DNA of 34,643 nucleotides from Oscillospiraceae bacterium (GTDB lineage Bacteria > Bacillota > Clostridia > Oscillospirales > CAG-272): assembly GCA_015065295.1 (NCBI GenBank), contig SVQN01000027.1, forward strand, positions 1-34,643. The letters are read 5' to 3'. The notes under the pieces were generated by a model. That model saw only the letters and a list, made by a program, of their open reading frames with translations. It had not been told where the DNA came from and made no database searches. Below are positions 23,394-31,864 of the stretch, piece after piece. Each line of letters opens with the position of its first letter. The first letter of the stretch is position 1. Both the position numbers and the translations under genes were made by a program.

Positions 23394-24890
23394 TTAGTTC
23401 AGACCTTCGTAGGTCGTAATCATTTTTTCGTAGAACTTGGTTACGGTCTTCTGAATCTTTGCCCAGTAGGAAGCAACGTCCGTGGACTGCTGTTCAACGA
23501 CAAGCTGACCGACCGTCCACTTGGCTGCGTCCGAAGCACCGGTCGCGGTCAGATAACCGAAGTCGATGATAAGGCTGTCGTGGATGGTCTTGAGAATTTC
23601 AACCGCGTCTTCGGAACGCATGGTCTGGTAGGACAGAACACGTTCGTATACGGCGTTGTTGAGGTCGCCCGCACTGTGTTCGGACAGGGCTTCCACAACC
23701 AGACCGACCGCTGCGGGATTGCTTACCGTTACCGGAATCCCCATAACCTGTACGGAACCGGTCATCATGGAGAGATAGCTTTCCTGATTGGTATCGAACT
23801 TCGGGTACGGAATGGGCGTGAATGCGTCTTCCATTTCCGTGTGGTTGACGCAGCTTCCGACGTAAGCCGAACGCAGGAGAACGCGGCCGTCATTGAACAG
23901 CGCGGTGTAGTCCTGTGCATTGATACCGCGGTTGTTGTCGTGGAAGTTCTTGTACATCTTTTCTACAATCGTCTGCATACGTTCAACGTTGTAGGTATCC
24001 ACAAAGCTCTTGGTCGCCTTGTCGTACTTGATGAAGTTTTCACCGGAGGAGAACTGGAAGTTCATGAGGTTGCCGCTGCCGCCGCAGGCATAGCCGAACT
24101 GGTCGTCGCTTTCCTTGAACTGACCGTCACCGTTGAGGTCGGCAGGAACGGTCTCGGTGATTTCGTACATCTTGTCGATCGTCCATTCGCCTTCCATGAC
24201 GATGTCATAGATATAGGGCAGTTCGTAGCGTTCCGCCATGCCGAGGTTGTAGATCATGCACGCGCCGAACATCAGCGTGGAATAGGAGATATCGCCCATC
24301 CAGAAATACAGCTTGTCCAGAATGGTGAAGTTTTCGATCTGGTTCTGGCTGTACCACGGATTTGCCAGATTAAGATTTTCAATATTGTACAGATTCAGGA
24401 GGTTGTTCGCGGTAGCAACGCCGATCACGCTTCCGGGCGCATCCATAATCATGGAGAACGCGTCGTCCCCTGCCGCAACGTTGTTTCTAGTCATCGTGGA
24501 GGGAGCTCCCCATGCTTCGCCCTGCGTGGTGATCTTCACGTCAAAGCGTTCTTCGACTGCACGGTTCCGGTTGTAAATCGCGTCGTTGATCGCTTCGCCG
24601 GTCAGCTCGGTTGCGTCGCCGTGAAGAACGGTCGCACCGGTGTCCTGATTCGGCGTATATTCGACGATCTTGAATTCAAAGCCGTCGAGAGTGGCTGCGG
24701 GAAGGTTTTCCCACATAACGTATTCCGGTTCGGTTTCGACCGGATCGGTTTCTTCCAGCGCGGTGTTGTCCGCAGCGGGAGCCGTGGTGTCAGCCGCACC
24801 GTCCGCCGTATTGTCGGACGCACATCCGACAGCGGAAGCCGCCATCAGCAGCGCAAGAAGGAGAGCAAGAATTTTTTTCTTTGCAGACAT
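23394..24890 (-). CDS. Extracellular solute-binding lipoprotein 3 (ABC sugar-type)
   Basis: 498 aa from MSAKKKILAL; the longer ORF start would overlap the GAGGA ribosome site and is rejected. Signal peptide with lipobox AVGCAS (Cys23), then a Thr/Ala/Glu linker to about residue 60. The mature part has LDGFEFKIVEYTP, GEAINDAIYNRNRAVEERFDV, a Ca-loop-like DLNGDGQFKESDDQFGYA, and the C-terminal YQTMRSEDAVEILKTIHDS related to the other two proteins here. Expected to deliver a sugar to an ABC importer not encoded nearby. Monocistronic, with promoter 24936-24964 and a shared terminator. Confidence 0.88.
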   Translation of the reverse strand: MSAKKKILALLLALLMAASAVGCASDNTADGAADTTAPAADNTALEETDPVETEPEYVMWENLPAATLDGFEFKIVEYTPNQDTGATVLHGDATELTGEAINDAIYNRNRAVEERFDVKITTQGEAWGAPSTMTRNNVAAGDDAFSMIMDAPGSVIGVATANNLLNLYNIENLNLANPWYSQNQIENFTILDKLYFWMGDISYSTLMFGACMIYNLGMAERYELPYIYDIVMEGEWTIDKMYEITETVPADLNGDGQFKESDDQFGYACGGSGNLMNFQFSSGENFIKYDKATKSFVDTYNVERMQTIVEKMYKNFHDNNRGINAQDYTALFNDGRVLLRSAYVGSCVNHTEMEDAFTPIPYPKFDTNQESYLSMMTGSVQVMGIPVTVSNPAAVGLVVEALSEHSAGDLNNAVYERVLSYQTMRSEDAVEILKTIHDSLIIDFGYLTATGASDAAKWTVGQLVVEQQSTDVASYWAKIQKTVTKFYEKMITTYEGLN

Positions 24891-24935
24891 GATGTTTTTC
24901 CTCGTATACATTGTATTTTATTTTTTCCGGATTGT

Positions 24936-24964
24936 ATTATAACACAAAAAAATCCGATTAACAA
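24936..24964 (-). promoter_or_regulatory. Promoter of solute-binding protein 3
   Basis: TTGTTA (24959-24964), 17-bp spacer, TATAAT (24936-24941), leftward. Confidence 0.75.
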
Positions 24965-25067
24965 TGTATAAATTCCACAAAGAAAGAATACTTCTGCCAC
25001 ATAAACCAAACAATTTCAGCCGCATTCTGTCCTTCCATACAAATTGAAGTTTTTCCCCGGGAATTCC

Positions 25068-26336
25068 CTATTCCCACAGCCCCATGTCATACTTCATCCG
25101 CAGAACCCGCGCCGCCGATTCGTTCAGACGGTCTTCCGGGATCGTCCCGGCTTCCACTGCCGTCCAGACCGCCGCGTACTGCGTGTCCCAGTTCGTGCAG
25201 CAGAGCAGGTCGCACCCCGCAAGGATCGCCTCCAGCGCCGCATTTCCCGTCGTGCAGTAGTCCGTGATGCCCGCCATCGCAAGGTCGTCCGTCAGAATCA
25301 CGCCGTCGTAGCCCAGCTCGTTCCGCAGAAGCTCCACGGTTTTCGCCGATACGCTCGCCGGCTTTTCCGCGTCAATCGCCGGCATGATGAGGTGCGACAC
25401 CAGAACCGCGTCCACTCCTTCCTCGATCGCCGCCGTGAACGGTACAAAATCCTTCGCCCGAAGCTCGTCCAGCGACCGGTTGTCCTGCGCCATGCCGGTG
25501 TGCGTATCCGCCGCACTGCCGTACCCCGGGAAGTGCTTCGCCACACTGCCGATGCCAAACGTTTTCGATTCCCGGATCACCGTCCGTACAAATTCCGACG
25601 TTCCTTCCGCGTCCAGACCGACCGAACGCCAGAACATGAAATCGCCCGGATTCAGCGAAATGTCCGCCACCGGTGCCATGTTCAGGTTCAGCCCCAGCTT
25701 TGCCAGCAGTGCCGCCTTTTCCGCCGTGTCCTTCCGGATCGCGTCCATGCCGCCCCACGAATACAGCGTTCTGGGTGACTTGAACGTGTCCGCGCGGTAC
25801 TGCGTGAACCGGCTGATCCGCGTCACTGTACCGCCTTCCTCATCCACCGCCGTCAGAAGCCCGTATTTTGCCTGCCCCTGCAGTGCCGCCATTTTCGCGG
25901 CCAGCGAATCGGCCGTCTCGGTCTCAAAATTCGCCGCAAACAGAATGTACGCCCCGAACGCATACTCCGGCAGTGCCGTCACGGACGCATCGTTGTACGC
26001 AACCATCAGCATCTGCCCGAGCTTTTCCCGCACGGTCATCTGCGCCAGTTCCTCGGCAATCCGGCGTTCGCGCACCTCTTCGGGCGTTTCGGGAACCGGC
26101 TCGGGTTCGGGCTCCGGTTCAGCCACAGGTTCCGGCTCCGGAACAGCATCCGGTGCGGGAATCGGTTCCGCAGATGCTTCCAACGTCGTCAGCGGAAGCG
26201 AAAATTCTTCCGTCTCCATTTTAGCAACCGGAGATTCCTCCGCAAATTCCGTCGCATCCCGCAGAACACATCCGCCGAGCAGTGCCAGCATCGCCAGCAC
26301 CGCTGTCGTTTTCTTTAAAATTCGCACAAACTTCAT
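25068..26336 (-). CDS. GH3 beta-N-acetylhexosaminidase-like lipoprotein (NagZ type)
   Basis: 422 aa from the ATG at 26336 (GGGGGA ribosome site). Lipobox LLGGC (Cys23) and a long Pro/Glu linker (about 55-85, repeated EPEP) put the catalytic domain outside the cell on a tether. The domain (about 90-422) has VDEEGGTVTR (164-173), KHFPG (267-271), DTH (277-279, the NagZ His-Asp dyad loop) and the nucleophile Asp351 in LTDDLAMAGI. Such enzymes remove GlcNAc from peptidoglycan or other beta-hexosaminides. It is the last gene of the leftward unit that begins with the HAD gene, separated from the methyltransferase by a palindromic repeat. Confidence 0.92.
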   Translation of the reverse strand: MKFVRILKKTTAVLAMLALLGGCVLRDATEFAEESPVAKMETEEFSLPLTTLEASAEPIPAPDAVPEPEPVAEPEPEPEPVPETPEEVRERRIAEELAQMTVREKLGQMLMVAYNDASVTALPEYAFGAYILFAANFETETADSLAAKMAALQGQAKYGLLTAVDEEGGTVTRISRFTQYRADTFKSPRTLYSWGGMDAIRKDTAEKAALLAKLGLNLNMAPVADISLNPGDFMFWRSVGLDAEGTSEFVRTVIRESKTFGIGSVAKHFPGYGSAADTHTGMAQDNRSLDELRAKDFVPFTAAIEEGVDAVLVSHLIMPAIDAEKPASVSAKTVELLRNELGYDGVILTDDLAMAGITDYCTTGNAALEAILAGCDLLCCTNWDTQYAAVWTAVEAGTIPEDRLNESAARVLRMKYDMGLWE

Positions 26337-26352
26337 AATATATCCCCCATTC

Positions 26353-26407
26353 AAAAAGGTTTTTGGAAGGGTGCGGGAAACCTTTTTCCTTAAAAAAGGT
26401 TTCCCGC
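26353..26407 (+). repeat. GGGG-AACC palindromic repeat, copy 8
   Basis: Leader AAAAAGGTTTTTGGAAGGG and hairpin GCGGGAAACC/GGTTTCCCGC with T5/A6 extensions (26373-26407). Nearly identical to copy 1 except for paired stem changes (GGGGAACC to GGGAAACC). Located between two co-directional genes. Confidence 0.85.
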
Positions 26408-26419
26408 GAAAAAACTTTA

Positions 26420-27241
26420 TTATCCCCGCTGTCTTACGGCTTCGTACATCATGACCGTTGCGGCGCAGGCGACGTTGAAGCTGGAGGCGGACGAGGTTTC
26501 CGCCATCGGGATGGTCGCCATTGTCGTGCAGAACGGGCGCAGACCGTCGGACAGACCGTCCGTCTCACAGCCGATCATGAACATCGTCGGAACGGTCAGA
26601 TCGAGGTCGCGGAGCTGTACGTCCGCGTGCGCCGTCGTTCCGACCACCTGTAAACTTCCGTATTTCTCCGTCACATCCGCGAGGAATGCCGCCAGATCGT
26701 CGTGACGCGGCATCCGGATCACCGGTACGTTGAAGAACGAACCCATCGACGCACCGACCACTTCCCGGTCGTACAGGTCAACGCCGTGTCCCGTCAGAAT
26801 CAGCCCGTCCGCACCCATCGCGTCCAGCGTGCGGATGATCGTGCCGAGGTTCCCCTTGTTCGACGGACGGTCGAACAGCGCGAGAAGCGGCACTCCGCGG
26901 AACTTGATCTGCTCCGGATCGTCCGGACGCATCTTGACCACCGCCATCAGCTCGGACGTGTCCTCCTTGTCGGACAGATCCTGCATCAGCGGCGCATCCA
27001 GCTCGATATTCCCTTCCGTCGTGCGCGTGGATCGGATGACCCCCTTCGCCCAGTCGGACATCGGCAGAGACGGCGCGTAGATCAGCGAAACGATCTCCCA
27101 GCCGTTTTTGATGGCTTCGTTGATGTTGCGGACCCCTTCCACGAGGAATTCGTAATACTTGTACCGCTTGTTCCGGTTGGTGGAGAGAACCTCCAGCTTC
27201 TGGTACGCCGCGTTTTTGGAATGGATTTTCGTAACTTTCAT
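26420..27241 (-). CDS. TrmH/SpoU-family RNA 2'-O-methyltransferase
   Basis: 273 aa. An N-terminal substrate-binding part (about 1-105) with NKRYKYYEFLVEGVRNINEAIKN precedes the SPOUT domain: motif 1 NKGNLGTIIRTLDAMGADG, motif 2 MFMIGCETDGLSD, motif 3 IPMAETSSASSFNVACAATVMMYE. Motif 3 has SFN in place of the common SLN, a mild variation. The family methylates ribose in rRNA or tRNA with S-adenosylmethionine. The ATG at 27241 has GAGGGA 5 nt upstream, overlapping the end of the preceding gene, so translation is probably coupled. Confidence 0.92.
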   Translation of the reverse strand: MKVTKIHSKNAAYQKLEVLSTNRNKRYKYYEFLVEGVRNINEAIKNGWEIVSLIYAPSLPMSDWAKGVIRSTRTTEGNIELDAPLMQDLSDKEDTSELMAVVKMRPDDPEQIKFRGVPLLALFDRPSNKGNLGTIIRTLDAMGADGLILTGHGVDLYDREVVGASMGSFFNVPVIRMPRHDDLAAFLADVTEKYGSLQVVGTTAHADVQLRDLDLTVPTMFMIGCETDGLSDGLRPFCTTMATIPMAETSSASSFNVACAATVMMYEAVRQRG

Positions 27242-27249
27242 AATGTCCC

Positions 27250-28923
27250 TCACAGTTTTTCTTCGTCATAGACCGCGCGTCCGCCGCCGGTGAACGGAAC
27301 TCTCGTCCGCGCCGCCAGAATATGCGCGCATCCGATCCTGTCCAGCGTCAGACGTACCGGCACCGCTACCTTTTTCAGGTGCATCCCGATCAGCGTCCCG
27401 CCGATATCCAGCCCCGCATCCGCCGCAATGCCGTCGAGCACCACGGGATTTTTCATGCTCCGGTACGCGCACGTTCCGAACGATCCGCCGGCCTTCGGCT
27501 GAGGAACCGCGTTTACTTCCCGGTATACCGTCAGTCCGAGCGACGATACCGCCAGAGCCGCCGCAACCGCTTCCCTCTCCACGACAATCGCGCGGTTCAG
27601 GTGTTCGCAGCACTGCGCCGCCAGATACAGCTTCCGTTCGTCCAGTACGGACGTAATTCCGCGGTACACCGCCGCCGCGATGTCCGGCGAGGAATCGTGT
27701 CCGATCACACCGCCGCCGACCTCCGACGACGAGCATCCGACCACTACAATTCCGCCTTCCGGCACCTTCGCAAGTTCGCAGAGTTCGCGCATCGCCTGCG
27801 CCGCCTGCTGTTCGATTTCAAAAAGTTCCATGATTTTCTTCTCCCGATTCAGTTTTATTACATCGCCGCAGAGCGTCACCGTCACGCCGCCGTGAGAAAC
27901 GCTTTCCCCGTCGGTCACAAATTCGCGGCACTCGCGTGCGTCCAGTTTTCCGTAAAATTCTTCAAATCCCGCCTTCGGAATCACCGTCAGACAGTCGTAC
28001 CCGCCGGTTCTCGTCCCGTCCATTTCGTACAGGATGATCCCGCGTTCCCCGTATCGGCCGAGTTTTTCGTCCAGTCCCGCCGCCGAACGGACTTCCACCG
28101 CGTACGCCCGCGTTTCCGTCACCGGAAGCAGAACGAGCATTTTTCCGTCGTCTTCTTCCGTGAATGCCAGCTTTACGTCCTGTTCCCCGTCTCCGTCGAT
28201 CACCGCAGCCCGGTCGTCCGGCAGGAATCCGAGCCGCCACTTGTCGTAGAGGAACCAGTCCGGCGCAAATCCTTCGATCAGCCCCATCAGACTCCATCCG
28301 CCGCACTTCGCAAAATCGCCGCCGCGTTCGCACTGATAGGAATAATAGTCCGGCAGACCGAGAATATGTCCCGTTTCGTGCGCCAGCAGCAGCCCCCTGC
28401 GGAAGTGCATATCCGCGCCGAAGGTCACGCATAATCCGGATTGGTTCCGCTGACCGCGCGCCGGATATTTTTTCGAAACCATCGTCGGCGAATACGGTAC
28501 CGCCGAACCCTTCACGGGAACAACGTAGAAAATATCGTAATCGTCCAGATTATAGTCATCCGCGCAGACATCGCACGCGTCCGCAATGTACGCCGCGTGA
28601 ATTTCGTGCGTGATGACCCGTTCCATTTTGTATTCGCCGTCCGCTTTCGGCATCGTGTACCACTTGTCCGCACAGTCGATGGTCAGATTCAGCCGTCCGT
28701 ACGACAGCGCGTTCATCACCCGCAGACCGTCGTCCGCTAAAATTTCCCGGTAATACGCCGTCCCGTTGTACGGAGCCTCCGCATCACAGGCGCGGCAGTT
28801 CGGGAAATCCACAAAAATCATCAGCGCACGCAGGTTCGCCCGCGCATCGGCGGAATCGTCCGTATCAATCACCGGTCTCATGCCGAGCCACGGCGCGGTT
28901 TGTTTAAAATCAAAGTTTACCAT
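27250..28923 (-). CDS. Fusion: M6-like metallopeptidase domain + UPF0340 (TIGR01440/YwlG) domain
   Basis: 557 aa. Residues about 1-350 look like a secretion-less M6/immune-inhibitor-A-type peptidase: zinc motif HETGHILGLPD (182-192, HExxHxxGxxD), GGWSLMG and YDKWRLGF. From Met365 to the end is a complete UPF0340/YwlG protein (VVVGCSSSEVGGGVIG, QCCEHLNRAIVVE, GGSFGTCAYRSMKNPVV, DAGLDIGGTLIGMHLKKVAVPV). The two are normally separate. At 27831 an internal ATG preceded by GGGAGAAG could also start a free 193-aa UPF0340 protein, so the ORF may yield two products, or an upstream stop codon was lost. The start overlaps the HAD stop codon. There is no signal peptide, unusual for M6. Confidence 0.8.
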   Translation of the reverse strand: MVNFDFKQTAPWLGMRPVIDTDDSADARANLRALMIFVDFPNCRACDAEAPYNGTAYYREILADDGLRVMNALSYGRLNLTIDCADKWYTMPKADGEYKMERVITHEIHAAYIADACDVCADDYNLDDYDIFYVVPVKGSAVPYSPTMVSKKYPARGQRNQSGLCVTFGADMHFRRGLLLAHETGHILGLPDYYSYQCERGGDFAKCGGWSLMGLIEGFAPDWFLYDKWRLGFLPDDRAAVIDGDGEQDVKLAFTEEDDGKMLVLLPVTETRAYAVEVRSAAGLDEKLGRYGERGIILYEMDGTRTGGYDCLTVIPKAGFEEFYGKLDARECREFVTDGESVSHGGVTVTLCGDVIKLNREKKIMELFEIEQQAAQAMRELCELAKVPEGGIVVVGCSSSEVGGGVIGHDSSPDIAAAVYRGITSVLDERKLYLAAQCCEHLNRAIVVEREAVAAALAVSSLGLTVYREVNAVPQPKAGGSFGTCAYRSMKNPVVLDGIAADAGLDIGGTLIGMHLKKVAVPVRLTLDRIGCAHILAARTRVPFTGGGRAVYDEEKL

Positions 28924-29756
28924 CCCATTTTCTCCGCATATTGTTCGATATAGGCAACCACGCCGTCCGCCGCGATATCGTCCGCCGCGTCTTTCGCCTC
29001 CTGCACCGCATTGGGTACGGCAACGGCGAAATCCGCCGCTTCAAACATCGGCAGGTCGTTCCGGTTGTCGCCGAAGCAGATCACCCGTTCCGCCCCGGTA
29101 TAAGCCCGGAGAAATTCCACGGCGTGCTTTTTCGATGCCTTTTCGTCAAAAATCTCCAGATACCACGTTCCCGGCGCATACGAATCCTCGTAATACGTCC
29201 GCTTGATCCCCGCGACGTTATCCACGGAATGATACGCGCGCAGAACATCCTCTTCCGGCGCGATGATGCAGAAATAGATCACATCGCCCTCGACATCCAT
29301 GATATTGTCAATTTTCCGGAACGGCTTGCCATAGCGGACTTTGCGTTCGTCCATAAACGCCTGCATGGCGGGATTGCGGATATCGGTGTAATGGGTCATC
29401 AGGCGTTCGCCATCGGTCAGCGCATAAATAAACGGACAGGAACCGGATTCGCTCATACAGCGCAGAATCTCTGCGGCACATCCTGTGGAAAACTTCGCGG
29501 AATCGACATAATGCCGGCTCGCCATATCACACGCCAGCACGCCGTTCATGAGGGACACGGGCGGTGCATCGGAAGCGAAGCGGATATCCGAGAGGATTTT
29601 CCCTGCCGATTCGATCGTCCGCGCGGTCGCGTAGGTGATCTGGATTCCGCGCGCGGTAAGCGCGTTGATGCGGTCAGCGTCACCGGCGCGGAGGGTTGCC
29701 TGCGGCGTAAGCAGGGTTCCGTCGAGGTCGGAGACGAAAAGGGTTTTGGATTTCAT
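28917..29756 (-). CDS. HAD-superfamily phosphatase (Cof/IIB type)
   Basis: 279 aa. Motif I VSDLDGTLL (8-16; Asp10/Asp12), motif II around TYATART, a large type-IIB cap (about 85-200), and motif IV FGDNRNDLPMF (about 234-244). These are cytosolic sugar-phosphate or nucleotide phosphatases; the substrate is not predictable. The ribosome site AAGGAGAA is clear. First gene of the leftward unit; its end overlaps the start of the fusion gene by 7 bp. Confidence 0.92.
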   Translation of the reverse strand: MKSKTLFVSDLDGTLLTPQATLRAGDADRINALTARGIQITYATARTIESAGKILSDIRFASDAPPVSLMNGVLACDMASRHYVDSAKFSTGCAAEILRCMSESGSCPFIYALTDGERLMTHYTDIRNPAMQAFMDERKVRYGKPFRKIDNIMDVEGDVIYFCIIAPEEDVLRAYHSVDNVAGIKRTYYEDSYAPGTWYLEIFDEKASKKHAVEFLRAYTGAERVICFGDNRNDLPMFEAADFAVAVPNAVQEAKDAADDIAADGVVAYIEQYAEKMGW

Positions 29757-29827
29757 CCGGAGGTTCTCCTTGTTTTTCGTATTGGCTTACAGGGGGATAG
29801 AATACCAAACTGTTCGTTTGGATTAAT

Positions 29828-30300
29828 AAGGAAGAAAAATGTCCTTCGGACATTTTTCAATTTTTATGTCCCTGCGCGGGACGGCGCACAAAGGGGCTCA
29901 GACGCCGCCCCTTTGTGAATTCCTGGCTTGATGTTCGGGGGACTCGGCCTTAAGGCCTCAGACATACAGCGGTTTGCCCGCATTCAGATTGTTAGGAAGG
30001 GACAAGGTGGGGTGCAAATCTGTCCAAATTGTTCGTTCAGTAGTAATAGCCGTGAGGGATATCTTAAATGTCAGTTCCGCCTTTGGTTGAACAAAATCTC
30101 TGTTCTTCCGAGTGGTCTGCTGAGTGCAAACTGCTGTATGTTTGAGGCCTTAAGGCCGAGTTCTGCGAACGTGAGGAGTCCAGAGGACACTTCCTCTGGT
30201 CGGGGAGATTCATAAGAGGGCCGCGACCGGTCCTCTTATGCGCCGTCCCGCGCAGGGACATTAATTTTGAAAAATGCCTGAAGGCATTTTTCTACCTTCT
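29828..30300. repeat. Large fold-back palindrome, about 473 bp
   Basis: The left half and the reverse complement of the right half align over most of their length (centre near 30064). Exact or near-exact matches include ATGTCCCTGCGCGGGACGGC and ACTCGGCCTTAAGGCCTCA followed by ACATACAGC. Each arm begins with a terminator-like hairpin (AATGTCC/GGACATT left, AATGCC/GGCATT right) and has further hairpins that differ between arms but keep pairing (GGGGC...GCCCC left; AAGAGG...CCTCTT and CCAGAGGA...TCCTCTGG right). A related single arm is at 13499-13745. It fills the gap between the HAD gene and tadA; a weak -10 (TATTCT) for the HAD gene may lie near 29800. No credible ORF inside. Confidence 0.88.
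30270..30291 (-). terminator. Terminator hairpin after tadA
   Basis: AAAAATGCC/GGCATTTTT with a T-run on the minus strand, 24 bp past the tadA stop. It is the outer hairpin of the fold-back palindrome. Confidence 0.65.
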
Positions 30301-30314
30301 GCGGCGAAGCCGCA

Positions 30315-30848
30315 CTACTTCTTTTTCCGGCGATTTTTAAAAAAATCCGCCAGGATTCCACGGCATTCGTTTTCGAGTATGCCGAAGGTCACGTCAAATT
30401 TATGATTCAGCGGGTACGCGTTCAGGTTCAGCACCGAGCCCGTCGCGCCCGCTTTCGCATCTTTCGCGCCGACAACAATCCGAGGCACCCGCGCACACCA
30501 GATTGCGCCCGCGCACATCGGACACGGTTCCAGCGTCACATACAGCGTACAGCGCGTCAGCCGCCAGCCGCCGAGAAGTCGGCACGCCTGTGAAATCGCC
30601 GCCGTTTCCGCGTGATACGACGCGTCGTGAAACACTTCCCGGCCGTTGCAGTCTGCCGCGATGATGTTTCCGTCCCTTACGATCACACAGCCGACCGGGA
30701 CATCGCCGTACTTTGCCGCCAGTCCTGCCAGTTCCAATGCCGCGTGCATATAATATTCGTCAGCGTTTCCGTCCGGTTTTTCCGCGTACCGCGCAGTGAT
30801 CGCTTCGATTGCCCGCGCACGTTCCGCGAGCTGTTCATTCTCCGTCAT
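30315..30848 (-). CDS. tadA: tRNA-specific adenosine deaminase
   Basis: 177 aa. Zinc-dependent deaminase motifs HAE (His79, Glu81) and PCPMC (Cys109, Cys112), plus GDVPVGCVIV and VVGAKDAKAGATGS, identify TadA, which converts A34 to inosine in tRNA-Arg(ACG). An N-terminal extension of about 30 residues precedes the usual start (around EYYMHAALELA). The reading frame overlaps the CPBP protease gene by 14 bp, so translation is likely coupled. Confidence 0.93.
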   Translation of the reverse strand: MTENEQLAERARAIEAITARYAEKPDGNADEYYMHAALELAGLAAKYGDVPVGCVIVRDGNIIAADCNGREVFHDASYHAETAAISQACRLLGGWRLTRCTLYVTLEPCPMCAGAIWCARVPRIVVGAKDAKAGATGSVLNLNAYPLNHKFDVTFGILENECRGILADFFKNRRKKK

Positions 30849-31623
30849 CCGTTTTCGCCTCCGTTTCCGCCGATTTCCGGAATTCCCGCAGTCCGCGCCG
30901 TACCAGCAGACCGAGAAATGCGCCGAATCCGACCGATACCACGCAGAAATCCAGGATCGTCCGTATCAATACCTCGTCGGCAAGCCATGCCGCATAGACA
31001 AACGAACGCAGATTCACCAGCGCATGGGCGGCAACCGTCACGGCGAGCGAACCGGAATATTCCAGTGCCACCGCCAGGACGATTCCGGCGAACAGCGCGT
31101 ACACCATCCCGCCGACCGAGCCGTGGACGATGGCAAACATGACCGCCTGCGCCAGTCCCGCAAAAAAGGGATGCATCGGGCGCAGTTCCCGGTAATACAG
31201 CCAGCGGAAGATATATTCCTCCAGAAACGGATGGATCAGTATCAGGGCCAGTGCTTCCGCCGCTGACGGTACCGGTTCCGACGCAGAGCCGCCGACCACT
31301 GCCGCCACGATGTGCATGAAGACAATCAGCACGCCCATACAGACGAAAACCCACAGAATCCGTCCCAGAACCGTATCTCCCGGACGAAACGGCGGAACGG
31401 TCGGATCGCTGTCCTCCTGTTCCTCCCGTGCGGCTGCCGTTCTTCCGGAGAACCGAAGCACATCCGCACCGCAGCTCATCCGGAAAAAGAAAATCCCCGC
31501 CGCCGACGCGATCACAAACGCCGGAAGTTCCGGCAGCAGGAGAAGCCCGAGCCGCTGAACGATCACCATAATCATAAACGGCATCATGACCCCAATCAGC
31601 CGGCGAATGTTTGTTTTTTCCAT
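30835..31623 (-). CDS. CPBP/CAAX-type intramembrane metalloprotease
   Basis: 262 aa from the ATG at 31623 (AAAGGAGG 7 nt upstream). Several hydrophobic helices. Active-site motifs of the ABI/CPBP family: EEYIFR (135-140), FAIVH (163-167), and HALVN (200-204). The polar segment 55-85 (REEQEDSDPT) is probably a cytosolic loop. Members cleave within membranes or protect against bacteriocins; the role here is unknown. Its mRNA should start at the promoter 31865-31893 and carry a fold-back element in its roughly 235-nt 5' UTR. Confidence 0.88.
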   Translation of the reverse strand: MEKTNIRRLIGVMMPFMIMVIVQRLGLLLLPELPAFVIASAAGIFFFRMSCGADVLRFSGRTAAAREEQEDSDPTVPPFRPGDTVLGRILWVFVCMGVLIVFMHIVAAVVGGSASEPVPSAAEALALILIHPFLEEYIFRWLYYRELRPMHPFFAGLAQAVMFAIVHGSVGGMVYALFAGIVLAVALEYSGSLAVTVAAHALVNLRSFVYAAWLADEVLIRTILDFCVVSVGFGAFLGLLVRRGLREFRKSAETEAKTDDGE

Positions 31624-31670
31624 CGGGAACCTCCTTTGGCGAATATCGTTATCTCTTCTTACAATAGACC

Positions 31671-31856
31671 TGTTCGATAACCTCACGTCATTCGTAGGGA
31701 CACGGCGTGCCGTGTCCGTCTATGAATTGGGATGAACAATATTTTGTTGGGAATTCATCCAAATCGGATATTTATTTTACAAAATATAGGCTGTTCAAAT
31801 CGTTTGACGGACACGGCACGCCGTGTCCCTACAGTATACCATCCGGTTATCGAACA
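31671..31856. repeat. GTAGGG fold-back element 1, 186 bp
   Basis: Outer terminal inverted repeats TGTTCGATAACC (31671-31682) and GGTTATCGAACA (31845-31856) are exact. Inner 27-bp inverted copies at 31694-31720 and 31806-31832 are exact, each itself a palindrome (GGACACGGC-GTGCCGTGTCC type). The centre is A/T-rich. No ORF. It lies wholly in the 5' UTR of the CPBP-tadA transcript. Confidence 0.92.
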
Positions 31857-31864
31857 CATCTAAT

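Noticed and set aside
29928-30261. Small ORFs of 65-95 codons inside the fold-back palindrome
   Set aside because: They follow hairpin sequence, occur on both strands and lack ribosome sites; such ORFs are common spurious calls in repeats.
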